From NCBI GenBank assembly GCA_033675265.1, contig JAUJYZ010000111.1, positions 186,001 through 250,000 of the forward strand: a DNA stretch of 64,000 nt, read 5' to 3'. Made by a program: the position numbers and the translations under genes. This stretch comes from Actinostola sp. cb2023 (taxonomy: Eukaryota; Cnidaria; Anthozoa; Actiniaria; Actinostolidae). Positions 1 to 10,849 of the stretch are shown here, in pieces. The notes under the pieces are model-generated. The model had not been told where the DNA came from. It did not search any database and worked only from the letters and a program-made list of their open reading frames with translations. The stretch's first letter is position 1, and every line of letters starts with the position of its first letter.

Positions 1-103
1 ATATTTTAAAGAGAAAAGATGCAATTGAAACGTTATAGATGTTGACATTTACCTCCAAATTAGCTAAACTTTTATGTAAATGTTTAATTTCTTTTTTTTT
101 CGG

Positions 104-117
104 TTTCTTTATTTTAG
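104..117 (+). other. 3' splice site of a 5'-UTR intron, ankyrin gene
   Basis: A pyrimidine-rich tract (tttctttattttag) ends in AG at 116-117. The exon that follows carries an in-frame TAG at 173-175 only one codon before the ATG at 179, so the upstream exon(s), outside the window, must be 5' UTR and the whole CDS lies in one exon. Confidence 0.6.
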
Positions 118-178
118 AATCATTACACCGAGGGCTTGCTCAAGTTCTTAATTAACAAGAGGGCAATGCTGCTAGAAT

Positions 179-2845
179 ATGGTGACGGCGCACCATGAAG
201 GAGTGGCAAGAGTAGACTTGCGTTGTATAGTTCAACTCCATCAGGCTTGTAAAAATGGAGACAACCGACTAATCAAGAAACTTGTCAACAAGCTTCCAAA
301 TATTGATGTCAAAGCAAATGGAATGGCCTTGATACATATCGCCTCAAGACATGGTAACGTGGACACAGTCAGATATCTGATTTCCTTAGGAGCAAATATT
401 AACACAGTTGATGATGATGGTTTTACACCATTACACTGGGCTTGTAAAGGTGGTTATGCAGAAGTTATGGAAGCCCTACTCAGAGCAGGAGTAAATCCAA
501 ATGCTAAATCTAAAAACGGTACGATGCCTATGCATTTGGCGTCCCAGAGCGGAAGCGAGAGAGCCGTTGACCTGCTAATAAAGCATGGAGCCGATGGAAA
601 CGCTCCAGACGGTGAAGGGAAGAATTCCCTTTACCTCGCTAGCGAAGCAGGTCACGTGTCAGTAATAGATGTTCTCATTCAATATGGTTTTCATCAACAT
701 GTTCCTTTAACTGATGGAAACACTCCTGTTCACAAAGCCGCCCTGAATGGACATTGCAATGCTGTGGACTTTCTTATCAAGCAAGGTGCCGACACAAATG
801 CAGTAGACAAAGACGGATGGAACGCACTCCACACAGCGTGCCAAAAAGGTCACGTGGGTGTTATAGAGACCCTTCTTGTGAGTGGAATAGAAGCAGATTC
901 ACGAATTAATGGAGGATGTACTCCAGTGATGATAGCAGGTTGTCATGGTTATCCTGAAGCCGTGGACTTCCTAGCGAACAAGGGTGCTGATATTAACTCT
1001 TCCGATGAATTCGGATGGACAGCTTTGCATTTTGCAAGTCTAGGAGGCCATGTTCCAATTGTTCGATTGCTCTTGAAATTACAAATAGACATTAATGTTA
1101 AAACTAAACAAGGGTCAACTGCTCTTCAAATCGCGTCTCGTTATGGCCACCATGAAGTTGTTGGGTATTTGTTGAGGAAAGGTGCTGATGTCAAACTTTC
1201 TGACAATGAAGGTTGGACTGTGTTACATTATGCAAGTCAGGGTGATAAACTATCATCAAAGTCCTTAGACATGATATTACAGGAAGGTGTGGACCTTGAT
1301 GTTCGCTCAAGATCTGGGATAACACCTTTACATATTGCTGCTCGCCACGGCCATCAAGATATTTTAGAATTCCTACTTAAAAATGGCGCCGACTTCCACA
1401 TTGAGGACAAACAGGGTTGGAACGCCTTGCATCATGCTTGCAAAGGTGGGCACACTGACGCAATTGATTCTTTGTTTCATAAAGGTTTGGATATCAACAC
1501 GCGTACCAAATGTGGCATGACTCCGGTATGCATCGCCGCTCTGCGTGGGCATCCTGAAATCCTGGAGTTCCTTCTTCCTCGAGGTGGAGATCTTCACGTG
1601 ATAGACGACAATGGAATGACACCATTACACTATGCTAGTAGAAATGGAGAAATAGGTGTCATTGAAACGCTAATTAATCACGGCATGGATGTAAATGCAC
1701 AAACAGTAAAAGGAATTGCACCGCTACACAGTGCTGCCACAGGTGGGAAAACAGAAGCACTAAAATTCCTTCTTGACCAAGGAGGAGATGTTAGCCTTAT
1801 GGATGAAAATGGATGGAATGCCATGCATTATGCAAGCCAAGCTGGCCATCTGTCAACGATAAGTGAGCTTGTAGATTATGAAGTTGATCCGAACTGCCGA
1901 ACATTTGAAGGGTTAACACCTTTACATCTAGCAATACAAAGCAATCAGCTAGATGTTATTAGAATGTTGCTATCAAAAGGTGCCGATGAGTATGTTACTA
2001 CACAAGAAGGACTGAATTCCTTGCACGTTGCAAGCGAGCATGGATTTGTACAAATCATTGACCTTCTTCTAGAGCTTGGTGTTGACGTTAACTGTCCCAC
2101 ATCCAGAGGCTCAACTGCTCTGCATATTGTGGCTTGTCGAGGTCACACAGAAGCAATTGCACCGTTATTGTCCCGCAGCGCTAACATACTAGCCGAAGAT
2201 GCCAATAACTGGACTCCTCTTCATATAGCCTGTATAGAGGGACATCTAGGGGTAGTAGAAGCTTTATTTCAACATGGTCTCGAACCAAATATGCGTAACA
2301 GCAAAGGTTGTACTCCATTACATTGTGCTGTAATGAAAGGCCAGGCTGAGATAGCCGAATATCTGATCTCAAAAGGTGGCGACGTCAATGTCGTGGATGA
2401 CTCAGGTATGAATGCACTTCATCATGCAAGCAGCGAAGGCCATGTTAATATTGTAAAAATTCTAATGACAGTTGGTGCACAGCCTGACAGCCCGACGTTG
2501 GAAGGCAAGGCTCCTCTGCATTTGGCTTCCCAGAACCGTCACTCAGAAGTGATTGATTTTTTAATCGAGCAAGGCGCAGATAAACACGTTGTTGACAAGA
2601 AAGGTTGGAACGCATTGCATTACTTGGCTAAAGATGGTAGCATCGAAGAAGCCGAAGCACTATTGAACCATGGGGTGGATATCATAGTCAAGAGAACATA
2701 CGATGGTGATACGGCACTTGCGATTGCAGAGAAGGAAGGCAATAAGGCAATGCACCAGTATCTTAATGGCTTCATGAGTAAACACTTTGGCATCACTGGA
2801 GATGAAGAAATTACTAAACAAGGTGCATATTGTGTGATTCTTTGA
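179..2845 (+). CDS. ankyrin-repeat protein with C-terminal CaaX box
   Basis: This 888-residue protein is almost entirely ankyrin repeats: a partial N-cap from about residue 18, about 24 full 33-residue repeats from residue 47 to about 840, and a degenerate last one. Typical signatures such as TPLHIAARHGH and GWNALHHACKGGH are visible. Ankyrin repeats form a binding solenoid; no enzymatic, death or membrane domain is present, so the partner is unknown. The protein ends in CVIL, a CaaX motif whose final Leu is the type favoured by geranylgeranyltransferase I, which predicts membrane attachment. The ATG at 179 is chosen because an in-frame stop lies at 173-175. The coding part has no introns. 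Even-numbered repeats favour GWNALH and odd ones TPLH, giving a 66-residue super-period. Family assignment is secure; function is not known. Confidence 0.93.
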   Translation: MVTAHHEGVARVDLRCIVQLHQACKNGDNRLIKKLVNKLPNIDVKANGMALIHIASRHGNVDTVRYLISLGANINTVDDDGFTPLHWACKGGYAEVMEALLRAGVNPNAKSKNGTMPMHLASQSGSERAVDLLIKHGADGNAPDGEGKNSLYLASEAGHVSVIDVLIQYGFHQHVPLTDGNTPVHKAALNGHCNAVDFLIKQGADTNAVDKDGWNALHTACQKGHVGVIETLLVSGIEADSRINGGCTPVMIAGCHGYPEAVDFLANKGADINSSDEFGWTALHFASLGGHVPIVRLLLKLQIDINVKTKQGSTALQIASRYGHHEVVGYLLRKGADVKLSDNEGWTVLHYASQGDKLSSKSLDMILQEGVDLDVRSRSGITPLHIAARHGHQDILEFLLKNGADFHIEDKQGWNALHHACKGGHTDAIDSLFHKGLDINTRTKCGMTPVCIAALRGHPEILEFLLPRGGDLHVIDDNGMTPLHYASRNGEIGVIETLINHGMDVNAQTVKGIAPLHSAATGGKTEALKFLLDQGGDVSLMDENGWNAMHYASQAGHLSTISELVDYEVDPNCRTFEGLTPLHLAIQSNQLDVIRMLLSKGADEYVTTQEGLNSLHVASEHGFVQIIDLLLELGVDVNCPTSRGSTALHIVACRGHTEAIAPLLSRSANILAEDANNWTPLHIACIEGHLGVVEALFQHGLEPNMRNSKGCTPLHCAVMKGQAEIAEYLISKGGDVNVVDDSGMNALHHASSEGHVNIVKILMTVGAQPDSPTLEGKAPLHLASQNRHSEVIDFLIEQGADKHVVDKKGWNALHYLAKDGSIEEAEALLNHGVDIIVKRTYDGDTALAIAEKEGNKAMHQYLNGFMSKHFGITGDEEITKQGAYCVIL

Positions 2846-3949
2846 AGTTAGTAACAAACAACTTAAGACACCTTTCCGTAAGGTGTTATGGAATCAATCA
2901 ATTATTCTCGCAAAAGTAAAGCTTAATTGTTTTAATTTTATTTTGGTGATCAATGTATATGATCGTCGGCAAAGTCTTGGCAAAAGAAACACTACGAAAC
3001 CTTTAAAACTATCAAAATGTTAACGTTGAACTAATAGACCACACACTAAACATGCAGGTCAAAAATTTGTCTTATGGCTGAAGCAGGGAAGCCGGTCTTG
3101 TGGCGTCCAGATTAATGAACTCGTTATAAGAGATACTCATCAAATATATTCCACTGTAAAAGATTTCCAGACAGGAATGGAACAAGTTACAAACTTAAGT
3201 TACAAACCAAAAAAATAAATCAACACCAAAATGTAACAAATCTGGGAATACAACGTGTAACATAAATAGAAAACTTGTCGATTTACACTAATGCCATTTT
3301 GAAGTTAATCATTACAAACGAAGTAATCCGCTGTACCAAAAAATGGAAAGGATTGCTGTTGTGGGCTCAGAGGACCATTGACGTTTATCTTCACTTCAAA
3401 TATAACATTTAAAGTTTTTTGAATACACATTTATTTGTTGTTAATACTTTTATATTTCAAGTTTAATGTTTTTAAACATTAAGGACTTAAAAGTCCTTAC
3501 CTTCAAATAATTCTGAGAAGGTCATGTGCTTTGGCAGTTTCAATCTACTTTGTTAGTTAATAGCTCAAGCCCTCCGCTTTTATGTGCGAAATAAAAATTA
3601 TCATTTAAACATTTGACGTTTCATGGCTATACTGACAATACATTTTACTTATATACCTGTCAACAGGATTCTCCCCTCTCCCTGCAGACCAGTGATTTAG
3701 TAGCGTGTCAGCGAGGGATAACCTGAGAATAGTCAGCCCTTTCATGACATTCCAGTTGTAATTGTCATTAATGACAAGTTAGCATTCCAAGTTTTTTCCA
3801 CTGGTTTTCTTTGAAATTAAATGAAATCAACAAACTGTAAAATGTTTAGGAACTCATTCATTTTCTATTGCCGTTTTGGGTGTTGTTATGTTTTTTATTT
3901 TATTTGAACAACTAATATGGGAGACGCCATGTAGACATCGTAATGCAGG
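2846..3949. other. 3' flank of the ankyrin gene
   Basis: No coding exon is recognised here. Candidate polyadenylation signals AATAAA occur at 3214-3219 and 3590-3595; either could end the ankyrin mRNA. The rest is A+T-rich non-coding DNA. Confidence 0.4.
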
Positions 3950-4368
3950 CGTTTTCGTAAGAGTGGGAAAGGTACGGTACAGCGTTCGTATGACTGTTAA
4001 AAAAACACGGCACACGACACGACACGGACACGGCACGGCACGGCACGGCACGGCACGGCACGGCACGGCACGGCACGGCACGGCACGGCACGGCACGGCA
4101 CGGCACGGCACGGCACGGCACGGCACGGCACACGGCACGGCACGGCACGGCACGGCACGGCACGGCACGGCACGGCACGGCACGGCACGGCACGGCACGG
4201 CACGGCACGGCACGGCACGGCACGGCACGGCACGGCACGGCACGGCACGGCACGGCACGGCACGGCACGGCACGGCACGGCACGGCACGGCACGGCACGG
4301 CACGGCACGGCACGGCACGGCACGGCACGGCACGGTGGTACCGTAGGTTTCCCACTCATACGAAAACG
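3950..4368. mobile_element. MITE with CGTTTTCG inverted ends, interior expanded
   Basis: The left end (cgttttcgtaagagtggga from 3950) and right end (tcccactcatacgaaaacg to 4368) are inverted copies of each other. The same ends bound the 209-bp element at 27005-27213. Between them here the interior is almost all CACGG pentamers. No transposase is encoded, so this is a non-autonomous element. Confidence 0.75.
4030..4335. repeat. (CACGG)n microsatellite, about 61 units
   Basis: A nearly perfect pentanucleotide array with one interruption (cacacgg near 4131). It lies wholly inside the inverted ends of a MITE. The related copy at 27005-27213 has short ggtcacggtacgg and gcacggcacg stretches in the same place, which are the probable seed of the array. 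Confidence 0.95.
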
Positions 4369-5841
4369 ATGTGCAAGGCCGTGACGGCTTACTAACAAAA
4401 TGAATAAAAGAACATGGAATAATTGCACAAACTTCGCAGTTATAAAAAGCCTCTTTTGCAGGTTACTTTCATGCCGTGGGCTTCCTGTGGCAAAGATAAC
4501 GGCTTTAGATTCCAATCGTTCTCTCTTATCTGCCACAGGTAACCTAGAGGAGAGTACTATAATATTCCTGAATACTAGACATGTAATTGTCCGAGTTTTT
4601 GAACTAAAGGTACACGGTCGGAACTAGATCCTGGGATGCTCTCTATTTGACCAGCTAGTACACTTATACTGAATAACCTTGAGTTAGTGACTTGGTATCG
4701 ACAAACCGGTCGATCAGCCTGGTCAAACCAAAGTCCTCTTTAGATAACGTGCAAACAAATAGTTTTGTTGATACTCTCATTTATGTTTTTCCTCCCCTGG
4801 CTATATCATATGGACAAAAAGGTGCTGCTTTTCCCGCTGCTTGTTTACTGGGCTAATACCCCTGATAAACACAAATTCCAATATGGCGTAATTGGCTATG
4901 GACAAAAGCCAATAGCCGCTTTAATAAATTACTAATTTGTCAAATCAAATATGGTATTTACAATATTTAACATTTTTTCCTGGCCCAGTAAAGGTGAGGG
5001 CCACAAAAACGCAAAGGCATAACAAATAGACGATGCAACATCCAGGCAATATGAGGAGGACAAAGGGGAAGAGGCGGGTGATAAAACACATCTTGACTCA
5101 GTGAGTATCTGGCGTGAATATGCACGCTTCAGTCTACCCTCACTCACGTGCGTTACATTCCCAGAAGGGGTAGTCTTAATAGCCTTGTACTTGACCACAA
5201 TATATCGTGCCCGGATGTTGTCACGCCAACAATTAATGTCATGCATATTAATATAACTTAACAGCAAATGCAGTCAGAGAAAAAACATAAAAATCCTATT
5301 CGCGAGCAAATATTTCATATATATATATAGTAATGGTTTATCATGTTTAATATCTAAACGGCATGTTATTGATATGATTTGAAAATACAGTTCTTGTCAT
5401 AGTGATTGGTTCTAAACCTTTAGTATTAAATCTTTACGTACAACAAAGTCATCATATAATGGGAACATGTATCGTCCTTACGGACGTTGTCAACCCGTTT
5501 TCAGAATTTCAAAATCTTTTGAAGTCCAATTAAGAAGAGTTTCAACGAAAATAGAGTTTCATAATTAAAAAATGTGCGATAATTATTCTACAATTGTATT
5601 ACATAATACAATACATAAATCATAGCGACGTTTCGGTGTAGACTAGGCACCATTAACAAACAAAATGAGTTGAAAAGTAAGTGCCATCAAGAGTATAACT
5701 GTAAATTAGCATAGCACTAAGTAAATAGTTTGGCCCTTAGGGAACTGATCAGATTGCACATTCAGAGTCTGTATGTACTTGTAACGTAACAGCATTTCGT
5801 AAAGTAAACAGTCAAATTTACTCGTACTTTTTTAATAGATG
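4369..5841. other. Non-coding stretch, no gene recognised
   Basis: No supported exon. Minus-strand 5644-5625 reads a CCGAAACGTCG block like the 3' half of the hammerhead motifs in Penelope-like element termini, but the 5' core is missing, so it is at most a relic. Confidence 0.3.
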
Positions 5842-6013
5842 GTAAAGTTAACAAATAACCGATAGTTTGTCGATAGTTTGTCCTCTGATAGACCACGGTT
5901 TGCGTCATCGAGTCGTCAAAATTGTTGTGGAATCACGAGGCGTAGCCGAAAACTGTTGTCTATCAGAGGACATACGGTACCACGACAAACTGTCGGTTAT
6001 TTGTTAACTTTAC
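5842..6013. mobile_element. 172-bp MITE with ~30-bp inverted repeats
   Basis: The ends gtaaagttaacaaataaccg (5842 on) and cggttatttgttaactttac (to 6013) are exact inverted copies, and the inversion continues inward imperfectly through gatagtttgtcg. Inside there is a second inverted pair around cctctgatagacc and tctatcagagga. No coding capacity. Confidence 0.75.
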
Positions 6014-6904
6014 TGACAAAAACAAAATAAACCGCGCAAGTTACCTACGAACTTTTGCTCAAAAACATTGCAGATCGTGCAATCATGGTATATAATTTTC
6101 TCGCTTTTTCATTGGTTGATGGAATTTGTAAACAAACATCTTGCCGTTTTGATTGGTTATAGATTTTGACAAGCAACCATTTGAATGCTTCTTGCAAGCT
6201 TGTCAAATCAGTTTTTATCCAAACAGTATTGGCTTGTAGATCAGCCAAAATCAGTTCAGAATCAAAGTTTTCATGTCTGAAAGAAACTCTCAGAGAATTA
6301 ATTATCAGTGGGGAAAGCTTCACCTTGTGCCTGATTATTGTGTGAAATGTGAAAGATGCCTTTTTGACACTCAATGAAGCTGAGAAATACTCTAAAATCT
6401 GGAAAATGTAGTAACTGGAGAAAAGCACGAGGTCGCTTGAAAAATATGAAATAACGTTAGAAAACAGAAATTCAGCGGAGTATTCATGGTCTGTGGATTT
6501 ACCATCAGAGGGTCCAAAAGTCGACAAATGAACTATTTTTGCCGTGAATAGCATCGATAGATCTAGTTTTTACTTGAACTAGACGCTTTACAAGCGTTCA
6601 CTCGTGCCCTGGTGCGATTGTGTACTGGGATGCACTGCAGCATGAAAGACGCATACTTATGGGCCTCCACCTTCCATTCACGAGGAAGCTGTGAAGAACG
6701 CTTCGCTCGATGTCAACATTCATGTCAACACGGCCTAAGATATTCGCGAACTGAACTGACAGAGACACAGGGAAGCCTTGAAAGCCTTTACTTGTTGCGT
6801 GACTCAGTAGACCCGGGGAAGAACATGCAGAATTTGGAATCGCCCGGCACTCGACAACATAATGTAATACCCGCCAGCTCAGACTTTGTATAAACGACTG
6901 TATA
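6014..6904. other. Unassigned stretch
   Basis: A 169-codon open frame lies on the minus strand (6554-6045), but I recognise no domain, splice context or repeat family for it. Treated as unassigned; it may be chance or repeat-derived. Confidence 0.25.
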
Positions 6905-9218
6905 ACACGAAAACGCACTATAAAAGGGAAAAGGGCAGTGCTCCGCCCACAATTTTTGAATATTAATGAGTTTCAATATGGTGGACAATGGTTGAACATG
7001 GCTGAACAACGGGGTAAAATGATTTTCTTAATAAAGTCACATTTCAACAGCAAAGTTAATGAAGAAATTGTAATTGTACGTCTAAAACAGTTATAATAGA
7101 CGAACGTGTCCATATTTTTCGTATTCGGTAGTTATATATACGATTTTCACTGTCGCACCCAACCGGGAAGGATGTTTTGAATTTCGCGCGCCATGTATCA
7201 CAATAATCAACATCCCTACTCCTTATCCAGGCCTACAAATTCATGATCCGAAATCCTCTTTGCTTGTAATAAGCATTTCCAAGCATAAAACTATGTTCGG
7301 TCATTTCTACATAAAGCGACGAGAGTAATGTTTTCATTGCACAAGTCGGCGTTCGCCTTTGTCGTCGTTCGTCTTGTTATGGTGTTCGCGAAGGTGTATT
7401 GTTATGAGGTAAATGTGTCGAGCATTTGTACATCTCTGTACTTTAATTAATGGAAAAGACCGGTAAGATTTCCATGGCATTTCCATGTATTGGCGGGGAA
7501 ATTTTAGGATAACCTACGAAAGAAACGATAAGCAGAATAATACTGGCTAGAGCTGAGCCGTGCGACTTCAAAACGGCTAACGATTCCTATGAATTCTAAG
7601 TACCATAATTTTTACCAAAATGAAAAGTGATAGTGAATTGTACAACAAAAATTATCCATGTGCGTTTTTAGTACTTATTTATAACAGGAGGGACTTTTGT
7701 GTGCGCATGCGTCGCCACAGTCAGATGAATACAAGATGTACTCGACACAAGTTGTTTGGTTCCAATGTTTACAGTTTTTGCGGACGTATTACGAGAATTG
7801 TATGTACTGAACACGCAGAAATGAATTCTTAATGCTATCTTTGTGCCTTAAAGTTATTTCATTGATCGAAATATTAGAGTATTATGCCTTTATTTGATAT
7901 CAAATTCCTGTTCTTTTGCTGTGCTAAATACTCTATTTTGGACAACATGGCGGCCAGCTGACATGGAGTAAACAGTTTGTCGACGTTGCAAGCTCAGTCG
8001 CGAAGAAGATGTAAGGGAAAGTAAATACATTTAGTCAATTCTTATACATATGGAATGTATATTATTATATTTTAGCTTTCATCAACACCAAATCAACTTC
8101 AAATAAGCGAAGATAAACTTGGGTATGATGTCTGGAATACTCAATTATCCCAATCTTTAAAGTTAGTTATCTCGAAATTGAGCCGAAATCTCCACAATAT
8201 CCACAACATAATTCATTAAAGTCATGTTTCCTGTTTTGAAAAATTCCAGTAACGTCTCTGGGAAAAATCGCTCGGTCGAAGATTTTCGACAATATCTTCG
8301 TCATTATTTGTAGAACGTGAATTAATCGTCAACACATTTATTATGGTGTTCGTTTTATGGTAGGGCGTCTTCTGTCAGTGTTCCAATGTTCTTGTAATAT
8401 TCCCATCCAAGGTCATGTTTTTAGATATTATGCTGAGATCGGTCAAAGTGTAAACATTTTATTGAAGTGTAAAGTTTGCATAAATTTCATTACTCAAAAA
8501 TATACATTTTTTGCATATTGCTTGAAATCCAGCCGAAAACTCCACAAAAATTTTACCATTTCATAGAACTATGTACCATATGCTTTCAGTATATGTTATT
8601 GAGATTGTTGGAAAAAATCGCCAGAAGAGATAAAATTACAGTTTTTCATGATAACAACAAAAATATCTTCATGGAAAGGTCGGGGAAGACATCTAAATTG
8701 TTTTCAAATTCGACGAAACTTTGTACAGGTATAGCAAATAAATACCACAAGACACCAGGACAGTTTCAAGACTGTTGTTACAGTATTTATAGAAAAACAA
8801 ATTAAGTTATAATCCACAAAATTCCAGCTTGGGCTTCCTGTGCCTTCAATATCAAACAAAATACGAATTTTGTGAATAGCCAGTGTGCAGTGAAAAGCCA
8901 GAATTAAATTAATATTTGACTATATTAAGCCTTTTTGTCGAACTCTGATGATCAAAATAGCAACAGAATAAAATATAGCGTTATTATTACTATAATCGGT
9001 AATTACGCTGTTATGGTCCAGCGGTTAAGCGCATGCTCATGCAAATTTCCCTCCTGTTCTTATTTATAATAATTATTTCCACAGTTTCTTGTTCATTTGA
9101 TTGATTTATAGAGCTTGCAGTTCTTGAGATCTTCTCCCTGTAACGTCTCGGTAGATTTGATTGACAGATCCAACGAACTCACCCTAGGTACCTCTCCTTT
9201 TATAATGCGTCCTCGTGT
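6905..9218. mobile_element. 2.3-kb TTAA-type element, long relative of the MITE at 56100
   Basis: The first ~260 bp and last ~160 bp match the ends and subterminal parts of the 654-bp element at 56100-56753, including the actataaaagg end and the ccttttata...cgtgt end. The right flank is TTAA (9219-9222); the left flank is TATA, probably a decayed TTAA. TTAA targets are typical of piggyBac-type transposases. About 1.5 kb of extra interior (7600-9060) holds no recognisable transposase; short open frames at 7620-7832 and 8476-8805 are unassigned. It may be a decayed autonomous copy or a longer non-autonomous one. Confidence 0.6.
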
Positions 9219-10849
9219 TTAAGAGTGCTAGCAAAATCGAAAAAACATCACTTAGATTTTAGGGAACTATTTCAGAATGTGCTAAAACCTTGAACAGTTT
9301 TAATCGATCTAAATTACATTTTAATACATATAGTGTATATGCTACTGATATGAATTCCTTGCAAAATTATTTCACAAATGAATAATAATAAACTTTATGT
9401 ATGAAAATCAACTGTAGTTTTTACAAACTCAGTAATAAAATTTCTGAGAGAGACGTTTCAACTTTTTCACAGGTATTTACCTTCCTGAGCGAGTAGAAAA
9501 AAACCCTTCTCGCAGGGTAGTATTCTGCTTGAGGACCTCATCGCACACAATTGCCCAAGAAATTGTGTCATGATCGTGGTTTTGGTTAAATGGCAAATAT
9601 AAAACACTCCAATAAGCCATAAACATTTTGTAAAATAATCCTGTACGAGTGTCCCATAAAAACCGTATTTATATATTTTTCCGAAGCAGTTTTCGCAAAA
9701 TCCCGCGAGAAATTTTAAATTCGGGCCCAGGCCCCAATCGGCCAATTCTCTTGAATTCTCAGCCTTTTTCAGTCAAACTTAATCGATCATCTAAGGGAGT
9801 CTGGGACCAGAAAACTTGGTTTCCCTGTGGAACAGAGGCTTGGGTACTAATGTTTTCAAAATGGCTACCAGAATTACTGTTTTTGTCGAGGAAAAGCTTG
9901 GCGAATTATCGGCATTTGCCTCGAGTCACGGCACTACGGCAAATGTCAACAACTCCAAAAAGGTGGTTCTTGGAATTGTATAAACACAAGAACAAGTTGT
10001 GGATTAGAAAGACAATATAAATACAAGAAATCCCCGATGTACAATTTTTTCTCATGGACACTGGCGAGCAACAAGAAGACGATTTACTTCGTACGCTGAC
10101 ATTTACCGTACATCGGGAGGCCATTTTAGCACGAGTTCACATGAGAAAAGCTGGTTGATAAACACTACTTGTTGTGAAAATAAATGTAAGTCAAGAAACC
10201 TTATTCATTGAACTTTTATTTCCAGATGTACAAATGTTTCCTAAGTGTTTCGTATTTACAGCATGTCTCTACAAACCTGAGGACTTTACCGAATTTACTG
10301 TAAATTTGCCTGACCGGGAGGTCAAAATTCGACACGGTAGACTGATAACTAGATGCTAATTAGATAATATCCCGGATATGACATCGAATTGTGTGCGATG
10401 CTGGAGTTGCTTGGTTCACGCTCAAGAATAGACTAGAGCCATGACATTCACATACAACACGAGTGTCACCATAACATCATTATTCTTATATCTACTACTT
10501 AGACCCATCACTTTCTCTAGTATATCACAATCATCAAGACTATTACCATGTATTCTACTCTGAATACATGAAAATCCATACACGGGTCGTGAAGTAATGT
10601 TTCAAAGCCGAGAATGAGGACTAGACGGGGTTTCCAGTCCGAGGCGAATATAGTCCTAATTCGGACAGAGTAGTATTGCCGATGTAGGTCCCTGATTGTT
10701 ATATGAGGGATAAGAACTCAGGAAAGAAACGGATTTGATGCACCGGATTGGCTGATTACCTCATGAATAATTAATGAGTATGAGAAGCACAGTTTCTTTA
10801 CAATGCAAAATATATATACCAACTGTATTCTTAGACTCGTGCCCGGCCT
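9219..10849. other. Non-coding stretch, no gene recognised
   Basis: I see no supported exon. Short open frames (for example 9649-10020 on + and 9467-9745 on -) have no recognisable domain. A short hairpin (ctcgtgcccggccttaagcc followed by tgggcacgag) lies at 10834-10865 next to the PLE fragment. Confidence 0.3.

Noticed and set aside
3854..4536. Long open frames of Cys-Arg-Ala-Val-Pro and His-Gly-Thr-Ala-Arg repeats
   Set aside because: They are read-throughs of the CACGG microsatellite in several frames on both strands, with no codon bias or splice context.
6045..6554. 169-codon minus-strand gene
   Set aside because: No domain, no splice context, composition like surrounding non-coding DNA; kept only as unassigned.
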